This document shows, one piece after another, positions 33,446-44,433 of a stretch of 64,000 nucleotides of DNA. Numbering within the stretch: position 1 is the stretch's first letter; each line of letters begins with the position of its first letter. Below the pieces are notes generated by a model. The model was not told the DNA's origin, made no database searches, and saw only the letters and a program-made list of their open reading frames with translations. The translations under genes and the position numbers were made by a program. This DNA is from Lepidonotus clava. Lineage: Eukaryota > Annelida > Polychaeta > Phyllodocida > Polynoidae. The stretch lies in assembly GCA_936440205.1 (NCBI GenBank), contig OW387149.1:10064114-10128113 (forward strand), in the 5' to 3' direction.

Positions 33446-33757
33446 CTGTTTGCACAATGGAATTTTGTTGGTAGGATCAAGTTAAGATAGCATAACAAAC
33501 AGTTTCATTGTTATTGAGATTTTTGTTGTTTCGAAAATCTTAATATCTCTGTTTTTAATAAATGAAATTGAATTCTGTAAATTGATATATAAAGGAAATT
33601 TTTTTTAGAAATTCAGTAAAACGTATAGCTCATTGAGGACATTCTAGATATAGAAAAAAAAGTGTCAAAAGGGTCGTTGTTACAACAGGTAACAACGATA
33701 GGTACCGTTAAGAAAATTAATTTCAGTGTTATGAAACTCATTGTGCAATTGGCTACC
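33446..33757 (+). mobile_element. MITE family J copy (J2), second of a tandem pair
   Basis: The ends are CTGTTTGCACAATGGAATTT and GAAACTCATTGTGCAATTGGC. It lies in the same orientation as J1 with only about ten bases between. Its AATAAATGAAATTGAATTCT block aligns with J1. Confidence 0.8.
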
Positions 33758-33761
33758 GGGG

Positions 33762-34140
33762 TATCCCTTGATATAAATAAATGTTGTTTTTTTCACATTT
33801 GTACTAAGTCTATTTAAATTGCACAAATTATGAAGTGTAATCAGACTTTCCTGATTTTTACGAACCGCCGAAGCGGGATTTAAGTATGATGTATAAACTA
33901 TGGTGTCATCTGCATATAAAATGATATTATTACATTTGTCTGCTAAACTATAAACTATAACATTTTTGTACATAATAGTGTCTGTACCAAGTTGAAAGTT
34001 TTGGGAGGATACTGAAACTCTTACTATTGAAGGACATGACCTTTGTTTTGGGTAAGCAAAATGTAAGGTGTCATTTTGAGCAACATTAGTTTTGCTTAGG
34101 TAATCAAAAACATCCTATAGGAATTGGTCACCAACCCTGG
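33762..34140 (-). mobile_element. LINE reverse-transcriptase fragment
   Basis: A minus-strand frame reads NNIILYADDTIVYTS (catalytic Y-A-D-D box), then spaced leucines and NVKKTTFIYIK, the order found in non-LTR reverse transcriptases after the catalytic box. Only this small part of palm and thumb survives. The rest of the LINE, its endonuclease and its 3' tail are absent. One side ends at the J2 MITE and the other near the TTAA element at 34164. The clade (jockey/CR1-like or other) cannot be told. Confidence 0.7.
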
Positions 34141-34163
34141 CCTTCTAATGCCTCCAGGGCTGT

Positions 34164-35066
34164 TTAAGGACAATCGCGCCATTTTCCAGATATCCAAAAA
34201 TTGAAAGTTCTTTGATCTTTTTCAAATTTTGCAGAAATACTCATTAATATATGTGTGATTTAAAAATGAAACAGAAAATTAGCCAAAATGTATACTTTAA
34301 GAGATATAAATGGAGAAATATGACTGATTAGGACGAAATTTTGCAAGCGCTGAAAAAGGGTTTTGGCAATGAAAATTACTTTTTCTCATATCTGGTTTTT
34401 GATATAGGCTGTAAAAAGGTACAGTATCCATCCAAATTATTGAGAGGATGTCCTCAATAAGATACGATAGTCAGAATACTTTTAAAGCAAATATTTTTTT
34501 GAAAATGTGAAAAACAAAAAAATACCTAATTTAAGCCAATTTCCTTTTTTTAAATGGATATTCGGCTCCACTGGCCAAATAAGCACGGTGACCCCCTAAT
34601 TTTTTGACTGGATATGATAGAATACACCCTCGTGCATGTGATATCAAGTTTTAGAGCAATTTTGAATATCAGATTTTTTTCTGTGGAACTTTACTTAATT
34701 TTTTTTGGTATTTTTTCATTAGTTTATTTTGCATACTTTCAAGTGAAAAGTATATATTACATTATAAAATTGGGGAAAAGTCTTTTATATTCACTTGAGA
34801 AAAATGAACACATCTATTAAAATCATTACGCTGGTCCTTATATCATTTCTAGCAAAATAATTGATGAATAAAATCAAATTTTAAAATCCATTTTTCAAGA
34901 TAATTTTGTAATAATCAACATACATTTGGACTACCATAACTAAAAAGTTTGCACGGTGACATATGGTTATTTTTTCATTTTTGGCACCTATATCGGTCTA
35001 ACTTTGACTACGTAGAGTTTTAAAGAAATCTGAATACTACATCTATAATGGCGCGATTGTCCTTAA
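34164..35066. mobile_element. TTAA-bounded DNA element of 895 bp
   Basis: TTAA at 34164-34167 and at 35063-35066 flank inverted ends GGACAATCGCGCCATT and AATGGCGCGATTGTCC. No transposase can be read inside. The exact TTAA duplication suits piggyBac-type insertion, but the terminal bases are not the usual CCC. Confidence 0.8.
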
Positions 35067-35847
35067 GGCCATGATTACTTTATAAACTGATAAAGGGATA
35101 CCATAAATGAAAAGTTTTCCTTTCAAAGAACTCAGTTCAACCTGAGAGTTTGGGTTACTAAACATGTAGGATAATCAAGATCAATGGCTGAAGAATATTT
35201 CTAAGACAGCCCTTTTGGTAATGACACCTTAATGATAAAAAAGAATATTTGATATTTTTTTATATTTTGACTATTTCAATAATTAAAAGATTAATGTTGT
35301 TATAATCATTTTTAATGATAAAAAAGATTGTGGTGCATGATAGTATTCAATGGGTGAACTCTATTTGCCATGAAATTAAACCCTCATTTCACATAAATCT
35401 TTAAGGGTTTGCTACGTGTATTGTTTACATTGCCAGTTTGAATGATCAAGAAGTATATAGTTTACAAACGTGTGTAACATTCTCTGTAATACTGCTGAGA
35501 GTATGTATCATATTAAAACAATAACATTATCATGATGCTAAGATCCCAGAAGATTATCTGTGGGGTGTTTCACAAAAAGCTGTGTAGCTATGGATCTTTT
35601 ATGTGAGTTTATGGAAACTGTACGCAAGTTTGAAAGTCTCGTACATGACCGCTTCATAACAAAACTCTCGCAAATTGACCCGAAACTCACGTTAATCCAC
35701 CCAAACTCATATAAGCAAAAACAAAACTCACGTAGCTACGGCAGCCAAAAAGGTTATCATGGATTTATGAAACGCAAGATTTTGCAGAGGTTTGTTATGA
35801 TACAGGCCACTGAAATAATTCAGTGTGATCTGTGCCTAGTTGATGTG
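35067..35847. other. No gene recognised
   Basis: AT-rich sequence without splice-supported exons or known repeat families. Confidence 0.4.
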
Positions 35848-36771
35848 TTAAAGGAAACCTTGCATATGATTATAGGATAATTATTTTTCAATGAACTTAA
35901 ATCAGTATGTCGTTCATATAGTGCATTATTAATGTGAGCAAAATCTAAGGAAGATTCCTATTTGGGACGCACTTATGTGACTTTAAATTACTTGCATTTT
36001 ATTGCATATTTTAAGGGAAATCCCCAGAATTATGACATCACACAGTGAGTTACTGGGAAACCCCATTTATCCATAAAAGGGAATCCCCATCCATATGGAA
36101 TTTCTAGTAAGGGATATGCATACTATCACACTTAATTTATGTTTGGCCCCATAGCGCCAATCATTTATTGTGAAAATTACTGATCTACAATTATTAATCA
36201 ATCTTGGAATCCCAAGTTTTCTCTAGAGGGAATTCCCATAGAATTGACGTCACATGAAAGCCCAGAAATAAGGGAATTCCCATATTTGATATTGTTTCCT
36301 TAACCCTTTAGCCCCCAATCCGGCCATGGCCGCCCGAGGGTGTATTCCCCAATCCGGCCATAGCCGCCCGGAAAAATGACGATTTTTCTGTAATTTTTCC
36401 TTATTTTTCCAAGGAAAACAATTTTGTGAATATTCAACATACAAGATTGGCCAATATATCGTCCAAAAGCTTATCTAATTTCCATTCCAATGCTACAAAC
36501 CCCATGTCTATAACGCACATTGATAGGAATATGTTAGCCTTTGAACTTCTTCAATTAAAAGGAATTTAGGGAAATCAGGAGGGAAATCCATGGAAATCAC
36601 GGGGAAATCAAGCAACCCATGAATGCAAACTGTGGGGTCTAAAGGGTTAATAATTCACTAATATTTGAACATTTTTGACTTTTTTCTTTTGAAACATTTT
36701 TAGAATACATATATGTGAAGTTGATAACACAAAGTACAGCTATTTGTTAATTTATGTGCAAGGAACCCTTA
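35848..36771 (+). mobile_element. MITE family G copy (G2) carrying a nested piggyBac-like MITE
   Basis: The ends are TTAAAGGAAACCTTGCATAT and TTATGTGCAAGGAACCCTTA. GGGAAATCCCC and GGGAATTCCC words are spaced as in G1. It is interrupted at 36300-36650. Confidence 0.75.
36300..36650. mobile_element. piggyBac-like MITE nested in G2
   Basis: TTAA repeats flank inverted ends CCCTTTAGCCCC and GGGGTCTAAAGGG. A TTAA duplication with CCC termini is the classic piggyBac mark. GCCCCCAATCCGGCCATGGC and CCCCAATCCGGCCATAGCC are a direct repeat just inside the left end. No coding capacity is seen. Confidence 0.8.
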
Positions 36772-37001
36772 CAGTGGTTTCTTGCAACCCTTACAGTGGT
36801 TCCTCTACAGTTAGAGTACAGTGCCACTTAGTGGTAGATCAAACCCCACCAGGTTAATATTAGCAGCCCTGTGGCCAAGTGATGGGGCCTGGTATCTATG
36901 GTGTATATTTACCCTGGCCTTGGGTATGTAGAGTGGGGGAATGGGTTGAGGTGCTATGGGGGACTAACCATAACCACTTTTTGATAGGTTGAGTGGCACC
37001 A

Positions 37002-37364
37002 AATTCTCCCAACCACAGATAGCCAGTTTTGTGACTTTTACCTGCAGGTTATCCTCAAACAGGATGCATACTGGGTTATATGTCGACAGAAGTCAAGGCT
37101 TTAATATAGGAGTTTTCATGAAATGTATCATTATTTGTAGATTAACATTGGGAAAAATAAGTCATCATTATTTTCTAAATAAGTATCCATATACATGTAA
37201 TGTTCCTGAGTTGTTTGAAAATTCATTCATTATGGATGGATATATAACAATTATTATTTTGTTTATTTCCTATAGATTTCATTGGATTTTGGTGACAAAA
37301 TGAGCCCAAATTAGCCTGCACGTGCTTAAAATACTGAAACCAGCTATCCGTGGTAGGGTGAATT
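37002..37364 (+). mobile_element. MITE family A copy (A5), complete
   Basis: The ends are CTCCCAACCACAGATAGCC and GCTATCCGTGGTAGGGTGAAT. All internal marks are present. Confidence 0.85.
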
Positions 37365-37535
37365 GACAACATCAATTAAATTATCCCTATGCCAGAACAC
37401 TTTATACTATTTAAGGAAGCTGCAGGTGTCTTTTAAACCGAATTTGTCAACAACAAAAAACTTAGGAAAGAAACAAGAATTTTTTTATCAGGACTGCCAG
37501 TGGACCTATATTCCTTATATGTCCCTAGATCTATT

Positions 37536-37576
37536 GTATATTTTCTATATAATAATTTATTATATAGAAAATATAC
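37536..37576. repeat. Perfect 41-base AT-rich palindrome
   Basis: Two 20-base arms starting GTATATTTTCTATATAATAA are exact inverses around one central T. A weaker outer pair, GGACCTATA and TATAGGTCC, lies at 37502 and 37613. Confidence 0.9.
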
Positions 37577-37849
37577 AAATATTTCTTAAATATCAATATG
37601 ATAATTATTATATCTATAGGTCCAATATTTGTGAAAGTTCATAAGTATTGAAAAAAACAACACTGTGACTAATCAAGATATATAAAGAAGTTGAAAGGTG
37701 TGAACTAATCAAACACTTTGAGGCGCTACCTTTGGGGACTAAAGTCTTGCATTAGATTTGGCAAAGGTTAGGGAGGCCGGGGGGATGCCTAAGGCTACAA
37801 ACGATGTACATATCTATAAATACAACTTTCTAGAAAATAACTTGAGAAC

Positions 37850-38216
37850 ATCAATAACAAAATCGAATTTCGTGACGACATGTCCAATTTTCACATCTAT
37901 CATGGCGATCAAAATAAATTCACGAACCTTATATCCACGATTCAAAGATTGGGATTTTTGGAAAAAAACTAAATTTTAGATTCGTGAAATTGTTTTTGGT
38001 TAAAACTCCAATTATATTGCAATATGTTTCTAATAGATATAATAAATAATTATATATAGATATATAGATATATATAAATATTATATATATATATAAATAT
38101 ATATATTGTACATGAATTTTATGTGGACATTTTCACTCGCGAATCTGTCACACATCTTTTTACATGTTCACACATCATTGCGATTCGTGAAAGTTTTTCT
38201 GTTACCAATTCTATGG
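37850..38216. mobile_element. MITE family H fragment (H6) with an inner (TA)n run
   Basis: ATTCACGAACCTTATATCCACGATTC and GATTCGTGAAATTG repeat the H body. An AT repeat (TATATAGA, TATAAATA) fills 38040-38104. The termini are not intact. Confidence 0.5.
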
Positions 38217-38503
38217 TAGCATGGTCCTTTAGTTACATTTTTAGTTCAATCTTTCTAAGTGAGATTATTATGTACGACATTTCTTATCCCGCTTAAAAAT
38301 TTATCATGTTTCATTTATGTTTGTGTTAAATGTATGATTCATAAAAAGATACTTCAATCTGCCGGTGTACACACTGCTTGCCATAGGAAGAATGTTCTGT
38401 CACAGGTTGCCTAAGTATCTGAGATGCCATAGACAGTGGAGATAGGGAATATAGTCTCCCCTCTCTAACTTACCACCTATCAGATTTATTCCAAAGTAAC
38501 TCA

Positions 38504-38845
38504 CCCACGCAAGAATATGACGTTATTATAACATTGTAGCATCGTTCTGTTTAATTCTGCCTTGGTTCTTGTTGTTATTATTGATGGCACCCAAAAGCAT
38601 CTTTAGAACCTAACATTGTGATGTTGCACTGTTATATTATTGTGACAATCTTGTTACATAATTTCACGTTATAATGTTATTATAACATTTTTATTAGTAA
38701 AGTCTCAGTTTCACTAAAATAATATACTGTATTATAACATTCTTTTTTAGTAAGTGTCAACTTTACCTTAAATAATGTAACTGTTCCATGAAAATCGGGC
38801 AGGTTACAGACTGACCAGAAAGTATGGTCGTAGGTACAGGGGTTG
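38504..38845 (+). mobile_element. MITE family E copy (E2)
   Basis: It opens CCCACGCAAGAATATGACG and carries GTTATTATAACATTGTAGC and GTTATAATGTTATTATAAC, in the same order as E1. The right end is decayed. Confidence 0.65.
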
Positions 38846-39089
38846 AACATTTGTCTGAAAGGTATCTATATATAAGATATATACATTATGTGTGTACCTG
38901 CCACACTTTATCACCCGCACGGTATGACGAGCAGTGCATATGATTCATTATCACCCGCATGCCTGGCGAGTGGTGCATATTGTGGGTAGGGCGTATTGAC
39001 AGGCCATATGTACCGCTTGTCATTTCAATGGTTTGTAATGGGTTCAAAGATTATTTTGCAATTTGTTTGGGTGATAAAATAAAGAAGCA

Positions 39090-39215
39090 CATTAGGGGTC
39101 GTCCTCGGGTGGCTGTAGGACCCATGGGGATTGCACAAACCTTGGGCTTTGCCCTCGGTATGTGACGAACCCCTATGGGTCGTACAGCCCCCCTCGGACG
39201 CCCCCTTGGGTCTTC
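39090..39215 (+). repeat. Family K repeat copy 2
   Basis: GTCCTCGGGTGGCTGTAGG, GACCCATGGGGATTGCAC and AACCTTGGGCTTTGCCCTCG follow the order seen inverted at 19022-19145. Confidence 0.6.
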
Positions 39216-39279
39216 TTATATTGATACACTACAGCAATAATGCCCCTTCTTATATTGATACACTACAGTAATAATGCCC
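39212..39279. repeat. 34-bp tandem duplication
   Basis: Two copies of a unit starting CTTCTTATATTGATACACTA differ at one base, so the duplication is recent. Confidence 0.9.
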
Positions 39280-39424
39280 GTGTTATAGCATTCTATAACA
39301 TGGTTATGATATGGCCATATCGTGCGCATATCCTGGTCATGTCGTAGCTCATGTCGTGTAGTATTATAATAGGGCCTGGAGATATGTATTGTATACTTCA
39401 CAAGTGATTTTCACAATACAGAAT

Positions 39425-39520
39425 AACCTTAGGGTGTGTTCTTGAGTGGCTGTACAACCCATGGGAACAACCCCTCTTGGTCATACCCTCAGATGTCACT
39501 GCATCTATTCTTATATCAGT
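39425..39520 (+). repeat. Family K repeat copy 3, partial
   Basis: GAGTGGCTGTACAACCCATGG and CCTCTTGGTCATACCCTC match the opening of copies 1 and 2. Confidence 0.45.
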
Positions 39521-39775
39521 ACATAATTAATATTACCCATAACGTGCACTGTTGAACAAGATTGAACTTTGTGTAAAAATGTATCAAACCTTTAGCTTCC
39601 CATTGAATCTATCTAAAAACCTGGCCTCTTTGATCTGGGAAGACTGTAGAGATTGATAGAGCAGATCTGGCTAGGGTGAAATGGTTAAAAGGAAGCCCCC
39701 TGCTGAGAAGGGTCAAACTTCATCATACCCTCAGCATGACGTCCTCCATACCACCCCACCCTCCTGCAGGGTCTG

Positions 39776-39812
39776 AAGCCCCATACCCACTAGGCGACTT
39801 TTACAGAGTCAG
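39776..39812. mobile_element. MITE family D, left half of a split copy
   Basis: AAGCCCCATACCCACTAGGCG and TTTTACAGAGTCAGC give a family D left end. Its likely right half is 40790-40922. Confidence 0.6.
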
Positions 39813-39817
39813 CAAGA

Positions 39818-40032
39818 TTGTGAAAAACAAGCCATCATTATATTCAAAATTAGTATCCATATCCATTAATATTTGTTGACTGAATTGAAAATTCATTCAT
39901 TGTAGATGGATTTATAACAATTATTTGCTCATTTTCTATAGGTTTTCCAGGGGATTTGTCGACAAAATCAGTCCAAATTAGCCTGCAGGTCCTTAAAATA
40001 CTATAAATCAGCTATCTGTAGTAGGGAGAATT
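39818..40032 (+). mobile_element. MITE family A copy (A6), left end missing
   Basis: It starts mid-element and ends GCTATCTGTAGTAGGGAGAA, with TTTGTCGACAAAATCAGTCC and GCCTGCAGGTCCTTAAAATA as in A3. Confidence 0.75.
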
Positions 40033-40714
40033 CATGAGGTCACCTAAGCCTGTTAGTATTGTGGAAAGTTACTTTTGTTGTGTACGAAAAGAAACTTTCC
40101 CAAACTACGGTTGTTATAATTTTGGGTGAGCTAGCTTTGTTAAAGTGGTAGAGCTTTTGAATGATTCATAAAGTTTCAGAATAATAATATAACCTTGTGT
40201 ACCAATGGTTATTTAGTGTTATAGTGTAAGTTGAAACAAAAGACCAAAGTCAGGTGCTAATGTTTAGGGATGTGTCCAGCTCCAAGCCCAGCCTCCAAGA
40301 GAGAGAGACTGGGTGGGTGCATAGCCTTTTTATTAACTCATTGACCAATCAGAATAAAGGGGCTTCACATGGGGGCTACAGGTTATTGTTTGACCTGTAG
40401 CCTACCCTCAATGCAGGAGTGCTATATGGTTAATTTAGTATTTGACATATGTATATAACCTATGGAGCATAAATAGGCTATTGTTTGATGGAAATATAAT
40501 GGTGAAGTGGTGTATAATTAGAATACATACATATATAATTTAAGATTTATAATTATGTAACCCTAAGAAATATCTAAGAGGCTTTGTATGATACAGTTTC
40601 CCATTTAGAATGTTATATTATTATCTTGACTGATGTTATAATTTATACAGTGCTTCTGGAAGAACATGTCAATACATGATGATGCCAATAAAATGATTAA
40701 AAAAAAAAAAAAAT
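40033..40714 (+). mobile_element. Possible retroposed sequence with poly(A) tail
   Basis: A non-repetitive stretch ends with GCCAATAAAATGATT and then about 14 A. That is a poly(A) signal some 15 bases before a poly(A) tract, the typical 3' end of an mRNA-derived insert. Together with A6 it separates the two halves of a family D MITE. No protein can be read, so it would be a 3' UTR-like piece. Confidence 0.4.
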
Positions 40715-40789
40715 TTTTTTATACCATTTTGGAAAATAGATTCAAAATAAAACGTTTTTCTTCATAATAATAAGTCATACACGTTTTTA

Positions 40790-40922
40790 GGTATGACAGT
40801 ATAGTATATTGGAATGTGCATGTTTGGATTGGTCCCAAAATCGGCTGATTCTACCCAAAGACTTTTAGCACCTGTCTGTCGGCAGAGTTTGTAAAAATGC
40901 CCTAGTGGGTGTGGGGCTCAAA
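40790..40922. mobile_element. MITE family D, right half of a split copy
   Basis: GGAATGTGCATGTTTGGATT, AATCGGCTGATTCTACCC and GCCCTAGTGGGTGTGGGGCT follow the right half of D5 and D8. Confidence 0.65.
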
Positions 40923-41079
40923 GCCCAGTCTCCAGTAGGAGCTACAGAATATCCTAACCCACCACAACCACCAAACCTACCACAACCACCACAACCACTG
41001 CCTCCACTGCCTCCACTGTAAAACATCATATATATTTTGACATCTAGGAATCACTCCTCTATTGCCACTGTCACCATCA

Positions 41080-41131
41080 TGACGTCATTAGCCATATGAC
41101 GTCATGGTGACAGAGACTGGGTATGACGTCA
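41080..41131. promoter_or_regulatory. Cluster of three CRE/ATF palindromes
   Basis: TGACGTCA occurs exactly at 41080-41087, 41097-41104 and 41124-41131. The first two lie in arms of a larger inverted repeat (TGTCACCATCATGACGTCAT against ATGACGTCATGGTGACA). This is the consensus for CREB/ATF dimers. No transcription start is evident nearby. Confidence 0.5.
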
Positions 41132-41523
41132 TCAGCTGACATCAGGAAGTCTCCAAATAACAAAGCTGTGTTCATCTGAACTATGGATTAAATCAGGAGG
41201 ATATATATGAGGATTTGAATGGGAAGTATGCATTGGATAGAAATGAACTTGTGACTGTTCCACACAATTGGATATCATTACTGTTGGAAACAAGTCCTAT
41301 CTTACTTTATAGAATGGAAGCAGTTATAACAAAAACATTACCTGCTATTTAGTCCTCCCAGTGGATTTTTCCTACATGACTGTAATAAGTATAAATAAGA
41401 TGGACACACATTGCTACTGGCAGGCTTTTTTTCGGGCCATGTGAGGAGACTTACAGCTTTGGTAGGTACACTGAGAGTAATCTTGAGACATTATTCTGTT
41501 CCCCAACAATAAATAAGATTCTA

Positions 41524-41866
41524 GGGGCCCCAACCAAAAAACTTCCACGATAATTCACCCCCATGACACATTAAAATAGTCAAGATCGCGACATTTGTGA
41601 TCGTGGGATTTTAAAGCCCCACGATATCTTATGGATTTTTCTTTGATTTTTTAAAATTTTGTTCTAATCCCAAATTGTTTTAAAAGGTATTAGGCCTATA
41701 TGTGAATTCACATACATTGTGAATGATTTTGATAAGAATTATCATTATAACTTTCATGTTTGAAATTCATCATGGACATTTTCCGGATAGCATTTTTGTA
41801 TCACTGGCCCTGAAATACACTCCACAATAAATTCTGATGTATTGTGGATGTTTTTTGGTCCCCAGG
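41524..41866. mobile_element. MITE family H copy (H3)
   Basis: The ends are GGGGCCCCAACCAAAAAACT and GTTTTTTGGTCCCC. The body has TGTGATCGTGGGATTTTAAAG, as in H1 and H5. Confidence 0.7.
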
Positions 41867-42205
41867 CCATGCCACCTAGTATGGCATTCAGTTCCAGAGG
41901 TGTTGGTCAGACAAGCCATGGGTTATTTGCTCTTTGAGCTCATGTAAATTGATGAATTTTAACCACCTGCAACTTTGTATACAAACAAGTTTAAAAAAAC
42001 TGCCTTAACAATGGGTGCATAGCGCAGGGGGACTTGATCCCCTCCCCTTTTCTGGAGCGTGTACTTTAATTTGACGGAGAGAAGAAAAATATTACTGTGC
42101 GCATCCACAACATTTTAGCATCTATTTGCAGACCCCCAATTTCTTTTTCCAAAAATTCTCTATCTGCCCCTGAATTGTCTCAATATTTTTAGTGTAATGA
42201 TTTTA

Positions 42206-42329
42206 CTAAAGGCCGCATTCTCCCCTGCCAACACAACCTTCCAAAGTAAGCCCTTAGAAAATTGCTGCCACTAAGTTGTGTGGTTTACCCAATATAAGAT
42301 AAACTGCGCATAGTAGAATATGGCCTTTA
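42206..42329. mobile_element. MITE family B copy (B6), short
   Basis: The ends are TAAAGGCCGCATTCTCCCC and GCATAGTAGAATATGGCCTTTA, 124 bp in all. Confidence 0.65.
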
Positions 42330-43299
42330 GCAGATCAAATATGCATGGTTAATGATGACTTTTTTTTCTGCTTATTTTTTCTTACTATCCCAACAAAAAG
42401 CCGTCAGCCATCAATTCTGCCTACCACCATCACTGGTTGCCAGTTGCCAGTCAGTATAATAACACTAAAGCACCATTGTGGAAGGATTAGCGTACCACCA
42501 GGATTCGTCTAGCGGGCCTGATAACAGTCGATTTGACTGGTCGGCTGCACATAATCTTGTACCAACCTGGACAGGTACCCCATCCACAGACTGTAGAGTG
42601 GGGACGAGTTAGCCATTTAGGTATGAATTGTGGTGATGTAAAAGATATGAGGGATATATATTTAGTTTGCTACCCATTACAACCTTTACTGGCATGACTT
42701 ATAGAACACAAATTTTAGACTATCTGAGGCTTGAACCTACGCTAGTGCACATGGGACATGCTGCAGGTGGAAGACAAATCCTGGCTGGTACGTAAATCCT
42801 GTGACCCCCATACTCACTAGGACAAAATAGCAAGACAACTATGAACTTGCTTGATAATTCAGATGCCTGCAACTTTACTAGCAATTCTGTCACTGCATGG
42901 CTGTCGCTGGTTGCCAGTCAAATGTAAAAACGCTTAGTAGGCAAGGGGTTTCATGTAGTATGTATTATGATTATGTCATTTGCAATTTCCTCAATTCTCA
43001 TTATCAAGGACAGCTGTATTTAAAGCATTGTAAGTGCCTGGAGGTTAATCTTGGCTAATCTTTCAGACAAAAATACAGGGAAACTCTAAGAAACATGCAA
43101 ATATTTGCCTTTTTTCTTTCTGTAATGGATACATTTTCCAACCAACTAGTAGCTGTGAAGTATTGAAAAAATACCCGTGGCTCATTTTCCATTATGTTTA
43201 ACCATTATGATTGCCATGATTATTGCAAATTATATGCTTACGCCTGTGACTTTCATATTATGCCAGCATGCATCTTGGTCCAGGCTAGTCTACATGTAC
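42330..43299. other. No gene recognised; decayed family D scrap
   Basis: CCCCCATACTCACTAGGAC (about 42806) and ACGCTTAGTAGGCAAGGGG (about 42930-42948) look like worn family D ends. Otherwise no exon or repeat is supported. Confidence 0.35.
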
Positions 43300-43335
43300 A
43301 ATACAGTAAATTGGCTATCTGTGGTAGGGAGCATT
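43300..43335. mobile_element. MITE family A right-end scrap (A8)
   Basis: It reads ATACAGTAAATTGGCTATCT then GTGGTAGGGAGCATT, the right terminus of family A. Confidence 0.5.
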
Positions 43336-43589
43336 GGCAAAATAGATGTTTCATATTTTATAATGTCTGTAAGTTAAATTGTTATGGTTGTCCTGATTTA
43401 CTGTGGTTTCATAGAACATTAAGAAAAAGTATTGATATTAAACTATATATTCAATGTAGTCAGCTGCCCGCCCCCTCCGTGCAGATACAATATTCCGTAA
43501 ATGGGGTTTACACAAGTATTGTAGGCTAATTATAGTACTATTATTATAGACATCACACAGTCATGCACACACACCAATATTTTTTTCTT

Positions 43590-43708
43590 TCTTATCAAGT
43601 CTCCACCAAAAAGAATAAAAATGTGAGTGTGTGGGGAGGGGGAGGGGGCATCCAGGGGATCCTCTCCCGCACCCATTCTGCAGCTGGATCCATCCCTGCC
43701 TGCCCCCA
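43590..43708. mobile_element. CAG-ended (hAT-like) MITE remnant V5
   Basis: G-rich sequence followed by CCAGGGGATCCTCTCC, then the inverted end CAGCTGGATCCATCCCTG. Confidence 0.45.
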
Positions 43709-43873
43709 ACCTATCAATGCATATGTGGTTAGGTGCAGGTACAAGTAATATATCAATAACTAAACAAAGGCATAGATTGGACGGTCGGTTTTCCCGACAA
43801 TAAATTTCTATATTTATTCAATGAGGGAAAACCAAGAAATCTGCATGAGGTAAAAAATGCATAAGTTAGTGTG

Positions 43874-44085
43874 TAAAGCCGCTGATCCACGATGCAACGA
43901 AAGTCCAACCAAGTTTTCTTCTCAAGCAATTTTCGCATATTTGGAACAAATTGTCCCTGCGAAAATACAAGTTTTCTGATATGGATCATCCAAAAATTGT
44001 ACATTGTATAAGAAAAATGATTATTTGAGAAACCGATATTCAAAACCGATTCAAAATTGGTCCAAAAGCGCATCGTGGATCATGA
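43874..44085. mobile_element. TTAA-superfamily MITE, singleton
   Basis: The inverted ends are CCGCTGATCCACGATGC and GCGCATCGTGGATCA. The interior has CCGATATTCAAAACCGATTC. The TAAAGCC start resembles families B and D. Confidence 0.55.
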
Positions 44086-44154
44086 TAGTCAAACCAGTTC
44101 AGTGTCTAGGTGTGTACTGATCAGCCTTGGCCCTGGCAGGCTTGCTGACCACCC

Positions 44155-44349
44155 CAGGGGCGGATCCAGGATTTAGAAAGAAAAAGAAAAGGGGGGGGGG
44201 GGGGAGGGGCGGCGTGCTATTGCAAAATTTCCCCCTGCCCCCTCTGGGAGCAGGAATTTTACCTTATGAAATTTAATATTTGGTCAAAAATAGGGGGCGC
44301 ATGCCTGGCACGCCCCCCCCCCCCCCCCCCCCCGCTAAATCCGCGCCTG
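44155..44349. mobile_element. CAG-ended (hAT-like) MITE V3
   Basis: The ends CAGGGGCGGATCCAGGATTT and AAATCCGCGCCTG are inverted. Long poly-G and poly-C runs lie just inside. Confidence 0.75.
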
Positions 44350-44433
44350 CGCCTCCAGTGGTGGTAGCACCTGATAGGTCTGCATGCCTGACCCCTGGTG
44401 TGAGGGGATGACGCTGATCTGTCTGCTTGATTC

